DNA of 64,000 nucleotides from Lachnoclostridium sp. An14 (GTDB taxonomy: Bacteria > Bacillota > Clostridia > Lachnospirales > Lachnospiraceae). A program made the position numbers and the translations under genes. This document shows positions 35,962 through 44,167 of the stretch, in pieces; within the stretch, counting starts at the first letter, position 1; each line of letters starts with the position of its first letter. The notes below the pieces were generated by a model. It did no database searches. It saw only the letters and a list, made by a program, of their open reading frames with translations, and was not told the origin of the DNA. Location of the stretch: assembly GCF_002160755.1 (NCBI RefSeq), contig NZ_NFLE01000015.1:1-64000 (forward strand), in the 5' to 3' direction.

Positions 35962-36612
35962 TCAGGCCACGAACTGGTACATGACGATGTAGTGGCACAG
36001 GCTCCCGCCCATGACAAAGAGGTGGAAAATCTCATGGGAGCCGAAGTTTTTATGCCTGGAATTAAAGATCGGCAGCTTTAAGGCGTAGATCACGCCGCCG
36101 ATGGTGTAGATTACGCCGCCCGCCAAAAGCCAGCCAAAGGCCGCCCCGGGCAGAGCCTGGATAATCTTCTGCATGGCCAGCACGCACACCCAGCCCATGG
36201 AGATGTAGATCAGGGAGGAAAACCACTTGGGACAGGTGACCCACAGGGCCTTGATCAGGATCCCGGCGGCGGCGATGGCCCACACCAGGGACAGCAGGTG
36301 CCAGCCGGTGGAATCCCCCAGCACAATCAGGCACACCGGCGTGTAGGTGCCGGCGATGAGCACGAAAATCATCATATGGTCGATCTTTTTCAAAATCTTG
36401 TTCACTCTGGGGGAAATATCCAGGGTGTGGTAAACGGTGCTGGCGGCGTACAGCAGGATCATGCTGACGATAAAGATCGCCAGAGCTGCCACATGGAGCC
36501 GTCCTGGCTCGGCAGCCGCCTTGACCAGCAGCGGAAACGCGGCGAAAAAGGCGAGAACCATCCCGATGAAGTGTGTGATGGCGCTGCCTGGGTCTTTGAG
36601 ATGGAATTTCAT
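35962..36612 (-). CDS. Hemolysin III/PAQR-family membrane protein (TrhA-like)
   Basis: A 216-residue seven-helix protein with the family histidines and acidic residues in DPGSAITHFIG, STVYHTLDISP, KIDHMMIF and the C-terminal HEIFHLFVMGGSLCHY. The bacterial family is named hemolysin III but is thought to act in membrane homeostasis, probably as a metal-dependent hydrolase. TCTAAGGAGG lies before the start. Confidence 0.88.
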   Translation of the reverse strand: MKFHLKDPGSAITHFIGMVLAFFAAFPLLVKAAAEPGRLHVAALAIFIVSMILLYAASTVYHTLDISPRVNKILKKIDHMMIFVLIAGTYTPVCLIVLGDSTGWHLLSLVWAIAAAGILIKALWVTCPKWFSSLIYISMGWVCVLAMQKIIQALPGAAFGWLLAGGVIYTIGGVIYALKLPIFNSRHKNFGSHEIFHLFVMGGSLCHYIVMYQFVA

Positions 36613-36637
36613 AGAAAACGCCTCCTTAGAAAGAACA

Positions 36638-36652
36638 ACTACATAATGTAGT
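36638..36652. promoter_or_regulatory. Palindrome between hemolysin III and rluA-like genes
   Basis: ACTACAT-A-ATGTAGT, a perfect 7-bp inverted repeat in the short divergent intergenic region. The TACA-TAA-TGTA centre resembles BlaI/CopY-type operators. No such regulator is encoded nearby. Confidence 0.4.
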
Positions 36653-36724
36653 AATGAAAACTACGTACAATGTTTTTATATACTATACATCCGTAACCAT
36701 GGAATGTCAAGGAGAAATCAGCTC

Positions 36725-37495
36725 ATGCTCAACATTTTATTTGAAGATCAAAGCATTATTGTGGCGGAAAAGCCCGCCGGACTGGAGTCCCAGGCCACCA
36801 GAAAACTGGAGCCGGACATGGTCAGCGAGATCAAAAAACATATCCACAAATTATCCACGGCCCGTTCTGGAAAAACGGAGGAACCTTACGTAGGAGTTAT
36901 CCACAGGCTGGACAAGCCCGTAGGGGGAATCATGGTGTACGCCAAGACGAAAGAGGCCGCGGCATCTTTAAGTAAGCAGGTTCAGGACCGGTCCATGAAA
37001 AAAACCTATCTGTCCATCATATGTGGAAAACCTGTGGATAATGTGGGTAACTTTGTGGATTTTCTGTTGAAAGATGAGAAAAACAATTATTCACGGGTTG
37101 TGGATAAGGGGACAGCCGGGGCAAAACGGGCCGAGCTGCGCTATAAAACCCTCAGCCATGGCCTGCTGGACGGAACGGAGGTGTCCCTGGTGGAGGTGGA
37201 ACTGCTCACCGGGCGCCATCATCAGATCCGGGTCCAGTTTTCCTCCCGTGGGCTGCCCCTCTGGGGGGATGAAAAGTACGGAGTCCCAAAGGATGGGGAA
37301 CCCGGCGCACCCGCATCCATTCCGGGAAACCTGGAAATCCCCGGCCGCAGTCGCCGGTTTCGCAGGCCGGAACCGCTGGCCCTCTACGCCTGCCGCCTGG
37401 AATTCTTCCATCCGGTTACCGGAGAGCGGATGAGCTTTTCTGGCCGTCCCGCGGCCGGGGCCTTCCGGCGCTATGAGGAGCGGGAAACCGTGTAA
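36725..37495 (+). CDS. RluA-family pseudouridine synthase
   Basis: A 256-residue enzyme with the catalytic motif HRLDKPVGG and the GRHHQIRVQFSSRG segment of RluA-type synthases that isomerise uridine in rRNA or tRNA. No S4 domain is present. ATG 36725 follows AAGGAG; a start 21 bases upstream has no site. The modified position cannot be told from sequence. Confidence 0.88.
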   Translation: MLNILFEDQSIIVAEKPAGLESQATRKLEPDMVSEIKKHIHKLSTARSGKTEEPYVGVIHRLDKPVGGIMVYAKTKEAAASLSKQVQDRSMKKTYLSIICGKPVDNVGNFVDFLLKDEKNNYSRVVDKGTAGAKRAELRYKTLSHGLLDGTEVSLVEVELLTGRHHQIRVQFSSRGLPLWGDEKYGVPKDGEPGAPASIPGNLEIPGRSRRFRRPEPLALYACRLEFFHPVTGERMSFSGRPAAGAFRRYEERETV

Positions 37496-37557
37496 AAAAA
37501 ATTACGCCCCCAGCGCTCCCATATTTTCGACAAAATCCGCTGAAAAAATAAGGAAGC

Positions 37558-37586
37558 ATATTTTCCTGCCCGCCGTTTCATACTAG
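37558..37586 (+). promoter_or_regulatory. Possible sigma-E type sporulation promoter
   Basis: ATA (37558-37560), 18 bases, then CATACTAG (37579-37586) resembles the mother-cell sigma-E pattern ATA-N16-18-CATACAnT. It lies about 40 bases before a YtvI-like gene that is sporulation-associated in relatives. The match is partial. Confidence 0.3.
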
Positions 37587-37628
37587 AGACTGTACAAAGG
37601 AAGTACAAATCAGAAACAGGTGGGAGCC

Positions 37629-38729
37629 ATGGTCAGACCGAGCAAGAAACTGAAGAAGATTTTTTTGATTGTGGGAATTACGGGAGTGGTTTATGCAGGG
37701 TTTAAGTACCTGCTCCCTCTCGTAGTTCCTTTTTTGGCTGCCTATATCGTGGCTCTGGGGTTAAAGCCGTCGGCCCACTGGCTCCACCGCCGCCTGCGGA
37801 TCCGTTTCCACGGGCGGGAATGGCGTCTTCCTGTGGGAGTGATCGGCGGAGCAGAGCTTCTGGTCGTGACGGCGGTGCTGGGGGCGCTGGCCTACTGGGG
37901 CCTGTGGAAACTCTGCCGGGAGGCGGCCCTTTTGTCGGAGCGGCTGCCGGACTGGATCGCGGCCCTGGATGTGTGGCTCACCGGAAGGTGCCACAGCATG
38001 GAAGAATTTCTAAGCCTTCGCCCTGGCTGCCTGGTGCAGCTGGCGAGAGAGCTTTTGTCTGGTTTAAGAGGCAGCTTAAAACAGGCGACCATGCCCTTTC
38101 TCATGGAAAACTCCATGGCGGTGCTGGAGTGGGCCGTTCAGTTTATGGTGGTCAGTGTGCTGTTTTTCCTGGCGGCCATTCTCTCCCTGGAGGAGATGGA
38201 GGATTTGAAACGGCGGAGGGACAGCTCCATTTTCTGGAGAGAGTACGCCATGATCGGGGAGCGGCTGGCCACGGCGGGCAGAGCCTATTTAAAGACCCAG
38301 GGCATGGCCCTGATTCTCACCATCCTGGTGTGCATGGCCGGCCTGTGGCTGCTGGGGAACCCTTATTATATTATGCTGGGAATCGTCATTGGGATTCTGG
38401 ATGCCCTGCCGGTTCTGGGCACAGGCACGATTTTCATTCCCTGGGCTGTGTTTGCCGCCGCCGGAGGGCGCTGGGGCCAGGCCGCCGGGCTGGCGGCGAT
38501 CTACGTGGTCTGCTATTTCCTGCGGGAGTTTATGGAGGCCAGGATCATGGGAAATGAAATCGGCCTCACGCCGCTGGAATCCCTGACGGCCATCTATGTG
38601 GGCTGGCAGCTGTTCGGGTTTCTGGGCTTTATCCTGGGGCCCATCGGCCTGATTCTCATCGAGGATCTGGTGGAGGCGGCGGAGCGGTCCTGGACAGGGC
38701 GGGACGGGCCCGCCGCCCGGGAAGAATGA
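37629..38729 (+). CDS. AI-2E family transporter-like protein (YtvI-type)
   Basis: A 366-residue multi-helix protein of the AI-2E/YtvI family. Hydrophobic N-terminal hairpins, a soluble central part, and the C-terminal GIVIGILDALPVLGTGTIFIPW and GFILGPIGLILIEDL blocks are diagnostic. YtvI members are sporulation integral membrane proteins. ATG 37629 is preferred to GTG 37620 by spacing from AGGTGGGAG. Confidence 0.8.
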   Translation: MVRPSKKLKKIFLIVGITGVVYAGFKYLLPLVVPFLAAYIVALGLKPSAHWLHRRLRIRFHGREWRLPVGVIGGAELLVVTAVLGALAYWGLWKLCREAALLSERLPDWIAALDVWLTGRCHSMEEFLSLRPGCLVQLARELLSGLRGSLKQATMPFLMENSMAVLEWAVQFMVVSVLFFLAAILSLEEMEDLKRRRDSSIFWREYAMIGERLATAGRAYLKTQGMALILTILVCMAGLWLLGNPYYIMLGIVIGILDALPVLGTGTIFIPWAVFAAAGGRWGQAAGLAAIYVVCYFLREFMEARIMGNEIGLTPLESLTAIYVGWQLFGFLGFILGPIGLILIEDLVEAAERSWTGRDGPAAREE

Positions 38730-38787
38730 ATGGCAGGGCGTGTCTTTCGCGGGGAAACCGGCGGCTGCCTCTGCGTTTTGCCGGGAG

Positions 38788-38847
38788 TGTACGCGGCCGC
38801 GCTCCGGCGGGAGGCGCACGGTTGCGGCACGGCTGCGCACACTTTTT
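38788..38847 (+). repeat. Family A repeat, divergent copy 4
   Basis: GTACGCGGCCGCGCTCCGGCGG carries the family core with changes, and GCTGCGCACACTTTTT keeps the 3' terminator arm while the stem partner has diverged. It ends immediately before the -35 of the cyclophilin promoter. Confidence 0.6.
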
Positions 38848-38849
38848 AG

Positions 38850-38878
38850 TTGTGCGCCGCCTTCCAGGATGGTATACT
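38850..38878 (+). promoter_or_regulatory. Promoter of the cyclophilin gene
   Basis: TTGTGC (38850-38855), a 17-base spacer and TATACT (38873-38878). It adjoins the end of the family A copy. Confidence 0.65.
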
Positions 38879-38928
38879 GGACAGGAAAGCGAAAGCAGAA
38901 TATCCATTCAGGAAAGGAAGAATTGAAC

Positions 38929-39447
38929 ATGGCAAACCCGATTGTTACCATTGAAATGGAAAACGGAGACGTGATGAAGGCGGAGCTGTACCCGGAAATC
39001 GCTCCCAACACGGTAAATAACTTTATCAGCCTGGTGAAGAAAGGCTACTACGACGGCCTGATCTTCCACCGGGTGATCAGCGGCTTTATGATCCAGGGCG
39101 GATGCCCCCAGGGCACGGGCATGGGCGGCCCCGGCTACACCATCAAGGGAGAGTTTTCCCAGAACGGGTTCCCGAACCCCTTAAAGCACACGGAGGGCGT
39201 ACTCTCCATGGCCAGAGCCATGCACCCGGACAGCGCCGGATCCCAGTTCTTCATCATGCACAAGACCTCTCCCCATCTGGACGGCGCCTACGCGGCCTTC
39301 GGAAAGGTGACGGAGGGCATGGACGTGGTGAATAAGATCGCGGATGTCCGCACAGATTACAGCGACCGTCCCATGAAGGAGCAGAAGATCGCCAAAATGA
39401 CAGTGGAGACCTTCGGCGTGGACTATCCGGAGCCGGAGAAAGCGTAA
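38929..39447 (+). CDS. Cyclophilin-type peptidyl-prolyl cis-trans isomerase
   Basis: A 172-residue single-domain cytoplasmic cyclophilin. Active-site segments FHRVISGFMIQGG, GSQFFI (in DSAGSQFFIM) and HLDGAYAAFGKV are intact. The start is set by GGAAAGGAAG before ATG 38929; the open frame upstream reads through the repeat. Confidence 0.95.
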   Translation: MANPIVTIEMENGDVMKAELYPEIAPNTVNNFISLVKKGYYDGLIFHRVISGFMIQGGCPQGTGMGGPGYTIKGEFSQNGFPNPLKHTEGVLSMARAMHPDSAGSQFFIMHKTSPHLDGAYAAFGKVTEGMDVVNKIADVRTDYSDRPMKEQKIAKMTVETFGVDYPEPEKA

Positions 39448-39458
39448 GGAATGAGCAT

Positions 39459-40169
39459 ATGCGGGAAGAACGGACAGTAACAGTGGATGGAATGCCCTGC
39501 ACGGTCGTGATTTCTGACGAGAAGGAGGCCCTTCTGGCCGCGGACGCGGCCGGGAGGGCCTCCGTTGCCCTGTGGAGGGAAGGCGGGGAGTTTCTGCCCG
39601 CCGCCTTCGCGATAGAGCGGCCGGAGGACGCGGATGAGGAGTTTTTAGAGCGGGTGGCCAGGAGGAAACTGGGCCTGCCCTGGGTGATCGCCGGGACAGA
39701 GCGGCTGATCCTGCGGGAGTTTGGGGAAGGAGATTTTGAGGAAATGGCGGCGGCGGCAGAGGATTCGGACGGCCTCGGCCCGGACGCCGCTGTCTTTCAA
39801 AACCGGGAAACCTTCTTAGCCTATATCCGCCGCCAATACCCCTTTTTCCAGTTCGGCATCTGGGCGGCGGTGGAGCGGGAGAGCGGCCGGATCGTGGGGC
39901 GGCTGGGCTTTGGCCTGCCGGAGGACGGCAGAGAGGGTCTGGAGCTGGGCTACCACATTTTCGCCCCCTGGCGGGGGCGGGGCTACGGAAAGGAGGGCTG
40001 CAAAGCGGCCCTGGAATGGCAGAAACGGGAGCTTGGCCTCCCGGTGTACGCCAGAATTCACCGGGAAAATACCGCGTCCCAGCGCCTGGCCGCCTCCCTG
40101 GGCTTTGTGCGGGAGCGGGAGCCGGATCTGGAGAATGAAGGAGATATTTTACATTATAAAATGCCATAG
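39459..40169 (+). CDS. GNAT-family N-acetyltransferase
   Basis: A 236-residue protein. Residues 1-70 are a non-typical extension; the GNAT fold follows, with ERLILREFGEGDFEEM, the acetyl-CoA loop WRGRGYGKEGC and RIHRENTASQRLAASLGF. It resembles RimJ/RimL-type acetyltransferases acting on protein or small-molecule amines. It begins 11 bases after the cyclophilin gene and may be co-transcribed. Confidence 0.82.
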   Translation: MREERTVTVDGMPCTVVISDEKEALLAADAAGRASVALWREGGEFLPAAFAIERPEDADEEFLERVARRKLGLPWVIAGTERLILREFGEGDFEEMAAAAEDSDGLGPDAAVFQNRETFLAYIRRQYPFFQFGIWAAVERESGRIVGRLGFGLPEDGREGLELGYHIFAPWRGRGYGKEGCKAALEWQKRELGLPVYARIHRENTASQRLAASLGFVREREPDLENEGDILHYKMP

Positions 40170-40270
40170 GGCGTTTCCCATTTAACCCGCCGGATTGCCC
40201 CAGCCCTCTTTTTTCGTGCCATTTGGGAAAAAAGCCCTGCAAAAACCGCGAAAAACCGTCAAATAGGGTC

Positions 40271-40312
40271 TTGTGCTTTCGAAATAGTTGGGATATAATA
40301 TATTGTATACAA
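40271..40312 (+). promoter_or_regulatory. ispE-gntR promoter with GntR-like palindrome
   Basis: TTGTGC (40271-40276), a 17-base spacer and TATAAT (40294-40299) form a strong promoter. The perfect palindrome TTGTATACAA (40303-40312) lies at the expected transcription start. Its TTGTA/TACAA halves resemble FCD-type GntR operators, and the second gene of the operon is such a regulator. Confidence 0.6.
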
Positions 40313-40345
40313 AATAATGAACAAATACAATCGGGTGGTGTGCCT

Positions 40346-41251
40346 ATGATAAAGCATATGGGTCTGAAAGCCCACGGAAAGATCAACCTGGGCCTGGATG
40401 TGCTCCGCAGACGGGAGGACGGCTATCACGAGGTGAAGATGGTGATGCAGACCGTAGGGCTGTTTGACAGCGTGGATCTGCGGATCAATGGCCGTGGCGG
40501 AATCCATGTTGAAACAAATTTGAGTTATCTCCCCAACAATGAAAACAATCTGGTGTGGAAGGCGGCGAACCTTCTGATGGAGGAATTCGGCATCCGCGAA
40601 GGCGTGGAAATCCGTCTCAGAAAGTTCATCCCCGTGTCGGCGGGCATGGCCGGCGGCAGCAGCGACGCGGCGGCGGTGCTCTTTGGACTGAACCGGATGT
40701 TCGGCCTGGGGCTGGACATGGAAGAATTGAAAAAACGAGGCGTAAAGCTGGGGGCGGACGTGCCCTACTGCCTGATGCGCGGGACGGCTCTCTCCGAGGG
40801 AATCGGGGAAATCTTAACGCCCCTGCCGCCGGTTCCCCAGTGCCGCGTCCTGCTGGCAAAGCCCAACATCAATGTTTCCACGAAATGGGTCTATGAAAAC
40901 CTCCACGCCAACGACCTGCGGCCGGAGGACCATCCGGACATCGACGGCCTGGTAGACGCCATCCGGGCAGGAGATTTGAGGGAAATGGCGGGGAAATTCG
41001 GAAATGTGCTGGAGCTGGTGACGGAAAAGCGCTATCCCGTCATCGGGGACATCAAGCAGGCTATGCTCCGGTGCGGCGCCATAAACGCCATGATGAGCGG
41101 CAGCGGCCCCACGGTGTTCGGTCTGTTTGAGAATGAGTCCGATGCCAAGAAAGCCTACTGGACGCTGCGCAATGGCCGCCTGTCCAGGCGGGTCAGACAG
41201 GTCTATCTCACCAATTTTTTCAACAACAGGGAGGTTTCCAATGGATTATAA
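40346..41251 (+). CDS. ispE: 4-diphosphocytidyl-2-C-methyl-D-erythritol kinase
   Basis: A 301-residue GHMP kinase of the MEP isoprenoid pathway. KAHGKINLGLDVLRRREDGYHEV and the ATP loop PVSAGMAGGSSDAAAVL, read in parts, and the C-terminal MMSGSGPTVFGLF are canonical. ATG 40346 is the first start after the promoter; ATG 40358 is an alternative. The gntR start overlaps its end by 11 bases. Confidence 0.95.
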   Translation: MIKHMGLKAHGKINLGLDVLRRREDGYHEVKMVMQTVGLFDSVDLRINGRGGIHVETNLSYLPNNENNLVWKAANLLMEEFGIREGVEIRLRKFIPVSAGMAGGSSDAAAVLFGLNRMFGLGLDMEELKKRGVKLGADVPYCLMRGTALSEGIGEILTPLPPVPQCRVLLAKPNINVSTKWVYENLHANDLRPEDHPDIDGLVDAIRAGDLREMAGKFGNVLELVTEKRYPVIGDIKQAMLRCGAINAMMSGSGPTVFGLFENESDAKKAYWTLRNGRLSRRVRQVYLTNFFNNREVSNGL

Positions 41252-41921
41252 TTTAAAGGTTACGATGAATGAATATCTGCCTCTGCGGGACGTGGTGTTC
41301 AACACCCTGCGCCAGGCGATCTTAAAGGGAGAGCTGGAGCCGGGCGAGCGGCTGATGGAGATTCAGCTGGCGGAGCGCCTGGGCGTGAGCCGCACCCCCA
41401 TCCGGGAGGCGATCCGGAAACTGGAGCTGGAGGGATTGGTGTTAATGATCCCCAGAAAGGGAGCGGAGGTGGCCAAAATCTCCGCCAGAAGCCTGCGGGA
41501 CGTGCTGGAGGTGCGCCGCGCCCTGGAGGAGCTGGCCATTGAGCTGGCCTGCCAGAGGATGACGGAGGAGGATTTAGGCGAGCTGCAGAAGGCCCAGGAC
41601 GAGTTTAAAAAGGCCATTGCCGACGGGGATGCCATGAGGATCGCGGAGACAGACGAGCACTACCACGACGTGATCTACAGCGGCACCCAGAACGCCAAAC
41701 TGATTCAGATGCTAAACAACCTGCGGGAGCAGATGTACCGCTACCGCCTGGAGTACATCAAGGACGCGGATAAGAGGAAGATCCTGATTCTGGAGCATGA
41801 GCGTGTGTTAAAGGCCATCCGGGACCGGAAGGTGGCCGAGGCCAAGGAGGCCATGAGAGAGCACATCGACAATCAGGAAATCACGGTGGCGAGAAACATC
41901 ACGGAGAAGGAGAACGGATGA
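41241..41921 (+). CDS. GntR-family regulator, FCD subfamily
   Basis: A 226-residue regulator. The winged helix is at residues 10-75 (LRQAILKGELEPGERLME, LAERLGVSRTPIREAIRKLE) and an FCD ligand domain follows, with conserved EVRRALEELA, ETDEHYHDVI and the terminal EAMREHIDNQE histidine that binds metal. It is translationally coupled to ispE, which is unusual because FCD regulators mostly control catabolic genes. It may repress its own operon through TTGTATACAA. Confidence 0.9.
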   Translation: MDYNLKVTMNEYLPLRDVVFNTLRQAILKGELEPGERLMEIQLAERLGVSRTPIREAIRKLELEGLVLMIPRKGAEVAKISARSLRDVLEVRRALEELAIELACQRMTEEDLGELQKAQDEFKKAIADGDAMRIAETDEHYHDVIYSGTQNAKLIQMLNNLREQMYRYRLEYIKDADKRKILILEHERVLKAIRDRKVAEAKEAMREHIDNQEITVARNITEKENG

Positions 41922-42115
41922 CGTTTAAGGAGAGATACCTGGCGGGCGAGATCCCATTTGAGGACATCGACCTGTACATAGAGGAGTGGAACGAGAGCGA
42001 CGACGAGCGACGCCTGGCAGAATTTCTGGGCCTGAACGCCGACGAGGAGGACGTCTGGGTGGATGACAGCGACGAGGCCTTAAAGGAGATGCTGGACCGC
42101 CAGAAACAGGCGTGA
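41918..42115 (+). CDS. Small acidic protein of unknown function
   Basis: A 65-residue, strongly acidic protein (FEDIDLYIEEWNESDDERRL, EFLGLNADEEDVWVDDSDEALKEML in parts). ATG overlaps the GntR stop (ATGA), so it is translationally coupled. I do not recognise a family; the acidity and size would suit a protein-interaction partner or a DNA mimic, but that is speculation. Confidence 0.65.
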   Translation: MTFKERYLAGEIPFEDIDLYIEEWNESDDERRLAEFLGLNADEEDVWVDDSDEALKEMLDRQKQA

Positions 42116-42204
42116 CCGCGGCCATAGGCGGAAAATTTTAGACGTTGTCAGATACAATGTGGAAATTGCTGCGGATATAAAAATTGCGGAAATCATTTGC
42201 TGCG

Positions 42205-42262
42205 CGGACAGACCGGCGGCCCCGGGAGAGAATATGGGGCCGCGCCGGCCTGTCCGTTTTTT
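42205..42262 (+). terminator. Terminator of the ispE-gntR operon
   Basis: CGGACAG (42205-42211) and CTGTCCG (42250-42256) with internal CCGGC and GGCCCC pairing, followed by TTTTTT. I see nothing definite in 42116-42204. CCGGGAA/TTCCCGG just after (42268-42285) is a variant of the family A 5' palindrome. Confidence 0.85.
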
Positions 42263-42334
42263 GCGTCCCGGGAAACCGCGTTCCCGGTGCCGTTTCCCAT
42301 ATATTAAAAAACTGTAAAATTTCCAGCGGCCGTA

Positions 42335-42380
42335 TTGACAAGGTGACAGGGTGTCACTATAATGAGTGACAGGTTGTCAC
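42335..42380 (+). promoter_or_regulatory. Perfect promoter with two TetR-type operators
   Basis: TTGACA (42335-42340), 17 bases, TATAAT (42358-42363) is fully consensus. Operator 1, GTGACA-ggg-TGTCAC (42343-42357), fills the spacer. Operator 2, GTGACA-ggt-TGTCAC (42366-42380), lies just after the -10. Half-sites are identical and the centres are 23 bp apart. The following gene is a TetR repressor, so tight autorepression of the efflux operon is likely. Confidence 0.85.
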
Positions 42381-42422
42381 CTGGGGTGGCAAAATGAACC
42401 TTAACAGAAAGGACGGGAGAGA

Positions 42423-43043
42423 ATGCCAACGGAACGGTTTTACAGGCTGCCGGAGGAGAAAAAGATGTCCATTCTCCTGGCCGCGGTGGATGAATTCAGC
42501 AGAGTTCCCTTTGACCGCGTGTCCATCAACCAGATTATCAAGAAGGCAGAAATTTCCAGAGGAAGTTTCTATACATATTTTGAAGATAAAACGGATGTAC
42601 TTCGTTATATCTTTCAGGATACAAAGACTCAGTACCTGGAGTTCTGCAAGCAGAGCCTTCTGAAAAACCACGGTGATTTCTGGAAGATGATGGAGGACAT
42701 TTTTCGTCAGATCCTGTATCGGGAGTACACGGGCCGCCTGGCGGGGCTGTTTAAGAATGTGATGGCTTACGCAGAGGCGGAAAGCTTCATAAAAGACATT
42801 CTGAGAGGCTGCGAAGGCGGAGAGAAAATGGATGAATGGATCTATGAGCATATGGACAAAAGCAGCATGAGGCTGACCTCGCCGGAGGACTTTCATGAAA
42901 TGATGGAGTGCTGTATGCTGATCCTGCTGATCGCGTTCGCGCAGAAGTACAAGGACAACATGGAGCTGGAGCTGATCAGGAGATCATTTTTCCGGAAAAT
43001 GGATATGTTAAAATACGGAGTATTGGAGCACAAGGAGAATTAG
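42423..43043 (+). CDS. TetR-family repressor of the efflux operon
   Basis: A 206-residue regulator with an N-terminal helix-turn-helix (ILLAAVDEFSRVPFDRVSINQIIKKAEISRGSFYTYFEDK in parts, residues 16-57) and an all-helical ligand domain. It heads the operon with the membrane-fusion protein, RND pump and two TolC-like genes. It probably binds the twin operators at 42343-42380 and is released by a pump substrate. Confidence 0.92.
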   Translation: MPTERFYRLPEEKKMSILLAAVDEFSRVPFDRVSINQIIKKAEISRGSFYTYFEDKTDVLRYIFQDTKTQYLEFCKQSLLKNHGDFWKMMEDIFRQILYREYTGRLAGLFKNVMAYAEAESFIKDILRGCEGGEKMDEWIYEHMDKSSMRLTSPEDFHEMMECCMLILLIAFAQKYKDNMELELIRRSFFRKMDMLKYGVLEHKEN

Positions 43044-43054
43044 AGGAGGATATT

Positions 43055-44152
43055 ATGAAAACAAGTGCAAAAATCATCACCGGAGTGGTAATAGTGGGAG
43101 TGCTGGCTGCCATGGTGCTGCCCAGGTATCTGAAAAAAGAGGAGCTGGCAGATCCGGCCACGGTGCCGGTGGTCCGGGCGGAGCAGCCGTCCACAGGGAG
43201 TATTACCCTGTACCGGGAGCTGACGGGAACGGTGGAGCCGTCCGACATGGTATCGGTGGTTCCGAAGCTGGCGGGAGAGGTCAAAGAGGTCTACGTAAAG
43301 GCCGGGGATCACGTCCAGCAGGGCCAGGCGATTTTGACCATTGACAATAAACAGCTGGACAGCGCCAGAATCACCATGGAAACGGCTCAGGTATCCATGA
43401 ACGACGCCCAGACCAATCTGGCCAGAATGCAGGCCCTTTACGCCAGCGGAGACATTTCCGCCCAGGCCTTTGAGCAGGTGCAGTCGGCGGCGTCCCAGGC
43501 CCAGCTTCAGTATGAGGCGGCAAAGTTAAATTATGACACCCAGGCAGAGTACACCACCATCACAGCGCCCATCGCCGGTGTGGTGGAGAGCTGCAGCGTG
43601 GAGGTACACGACCTCATTTCCCAGCAGGCGCCGGTGTGCGTCATTTCCGGCGGCGAGGGCATGATGGTAAAATTTGCCGTGCCGGAGAAGATCGCGGCTG
43701 TTATCTCCCTAGGAGACCCCATCCAGGTGGAAAAGGGAGGCAGCCAGTATGACGGAACCATCACCGAGGTGAGCTCCATGGTAGACGCCGCCACCGGCCT
43801 GTTTTCCGTGAAAGGCACGCTGCCGGGAGCCCAGGGGCTGGCTACGGGAACGACGGTAAAGCTGTCCGTAGTGTCCGAGGAGGCGGTCAATGTGATGACG
43901 GTGCCGGTGGACACGGTTTATTATGAGGGCGGCGACGCTTACGTTTATACATATGAAGACGGAATCATCCACAAGGTTCCGGTGGAAGTGGGAATCTACG
44001 ATTCCGAAAAGGCAGAGATCCTCTCCGGCCTGAACGGAGACGATATGGTCCTGACCACCTGGAACTCCGAGCTGCGGGACGGAGCGGCAGCGGCGCTGGA
44101 GGGCGAGACCCAGACAGACGTACAGGAAACGACAGCCGCGGAGCAGCAGTAA
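43055..44152 (+). CDS. RND efflux periplasmic-adaptor-like (membrane fusion) protein
   Basis: A 365-residue HlyD/AcrA-type adaptor. It has an N-terminal anchor helix (about 7-22), a lipoyl half-motif VYVKAGDHVQQGQAIL, a coiled-coil hairpin (about 100-165), the second lipoyl half ITAPIAGVVES and beta-barrel parts ending in LKDG-like sequence. ATG 43055 has AGAGGAGG before it. It should bridge the RND pump and a TolC-like partner. Confidence 0.92.
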   Translation: MKTSAKIITGVVIVGVLAAMVLPRYLKKEELADPATVPVVRAEQPSTGSITLYRELTGTVEPSDMVSVVPKLAGEVKEVYVKAGDHVQQGQAILTIDNKQLDSARITMETAQVSMNDAQTNLARMQALYASGDISAQAFEQVQSAASQAQLQYEAAKLNYDTQAEYTTITAPIAGVVESCSVEVHDLISQQAPVCVISGGEGMMVKFAVPEKIAAVISLGDPIQVEKGGSQYDGTITEVSSMVDAATGLFSVKGTLPGAQGLATGTTVKLSVVSEEAVNVMTVPVDTVYYEGGDAYVYTYEDGIIHKVPVEVGIYDSEKAEILSGLNGDDMVLTTWNSELRDGAAAALEGETQTDVQETTAAEQQ

Positions 44153-44167
44153 GGAGGACAGTGACCT

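Noticed and set aside
39181-40386. 401-residue minus-strand open frame
   Set aside because: It lies antisense to the cyclophilin and acetyltransferase genes, is Arg/Pro-rich with no domain, and is explained by GC-rich codon use on the other strand.
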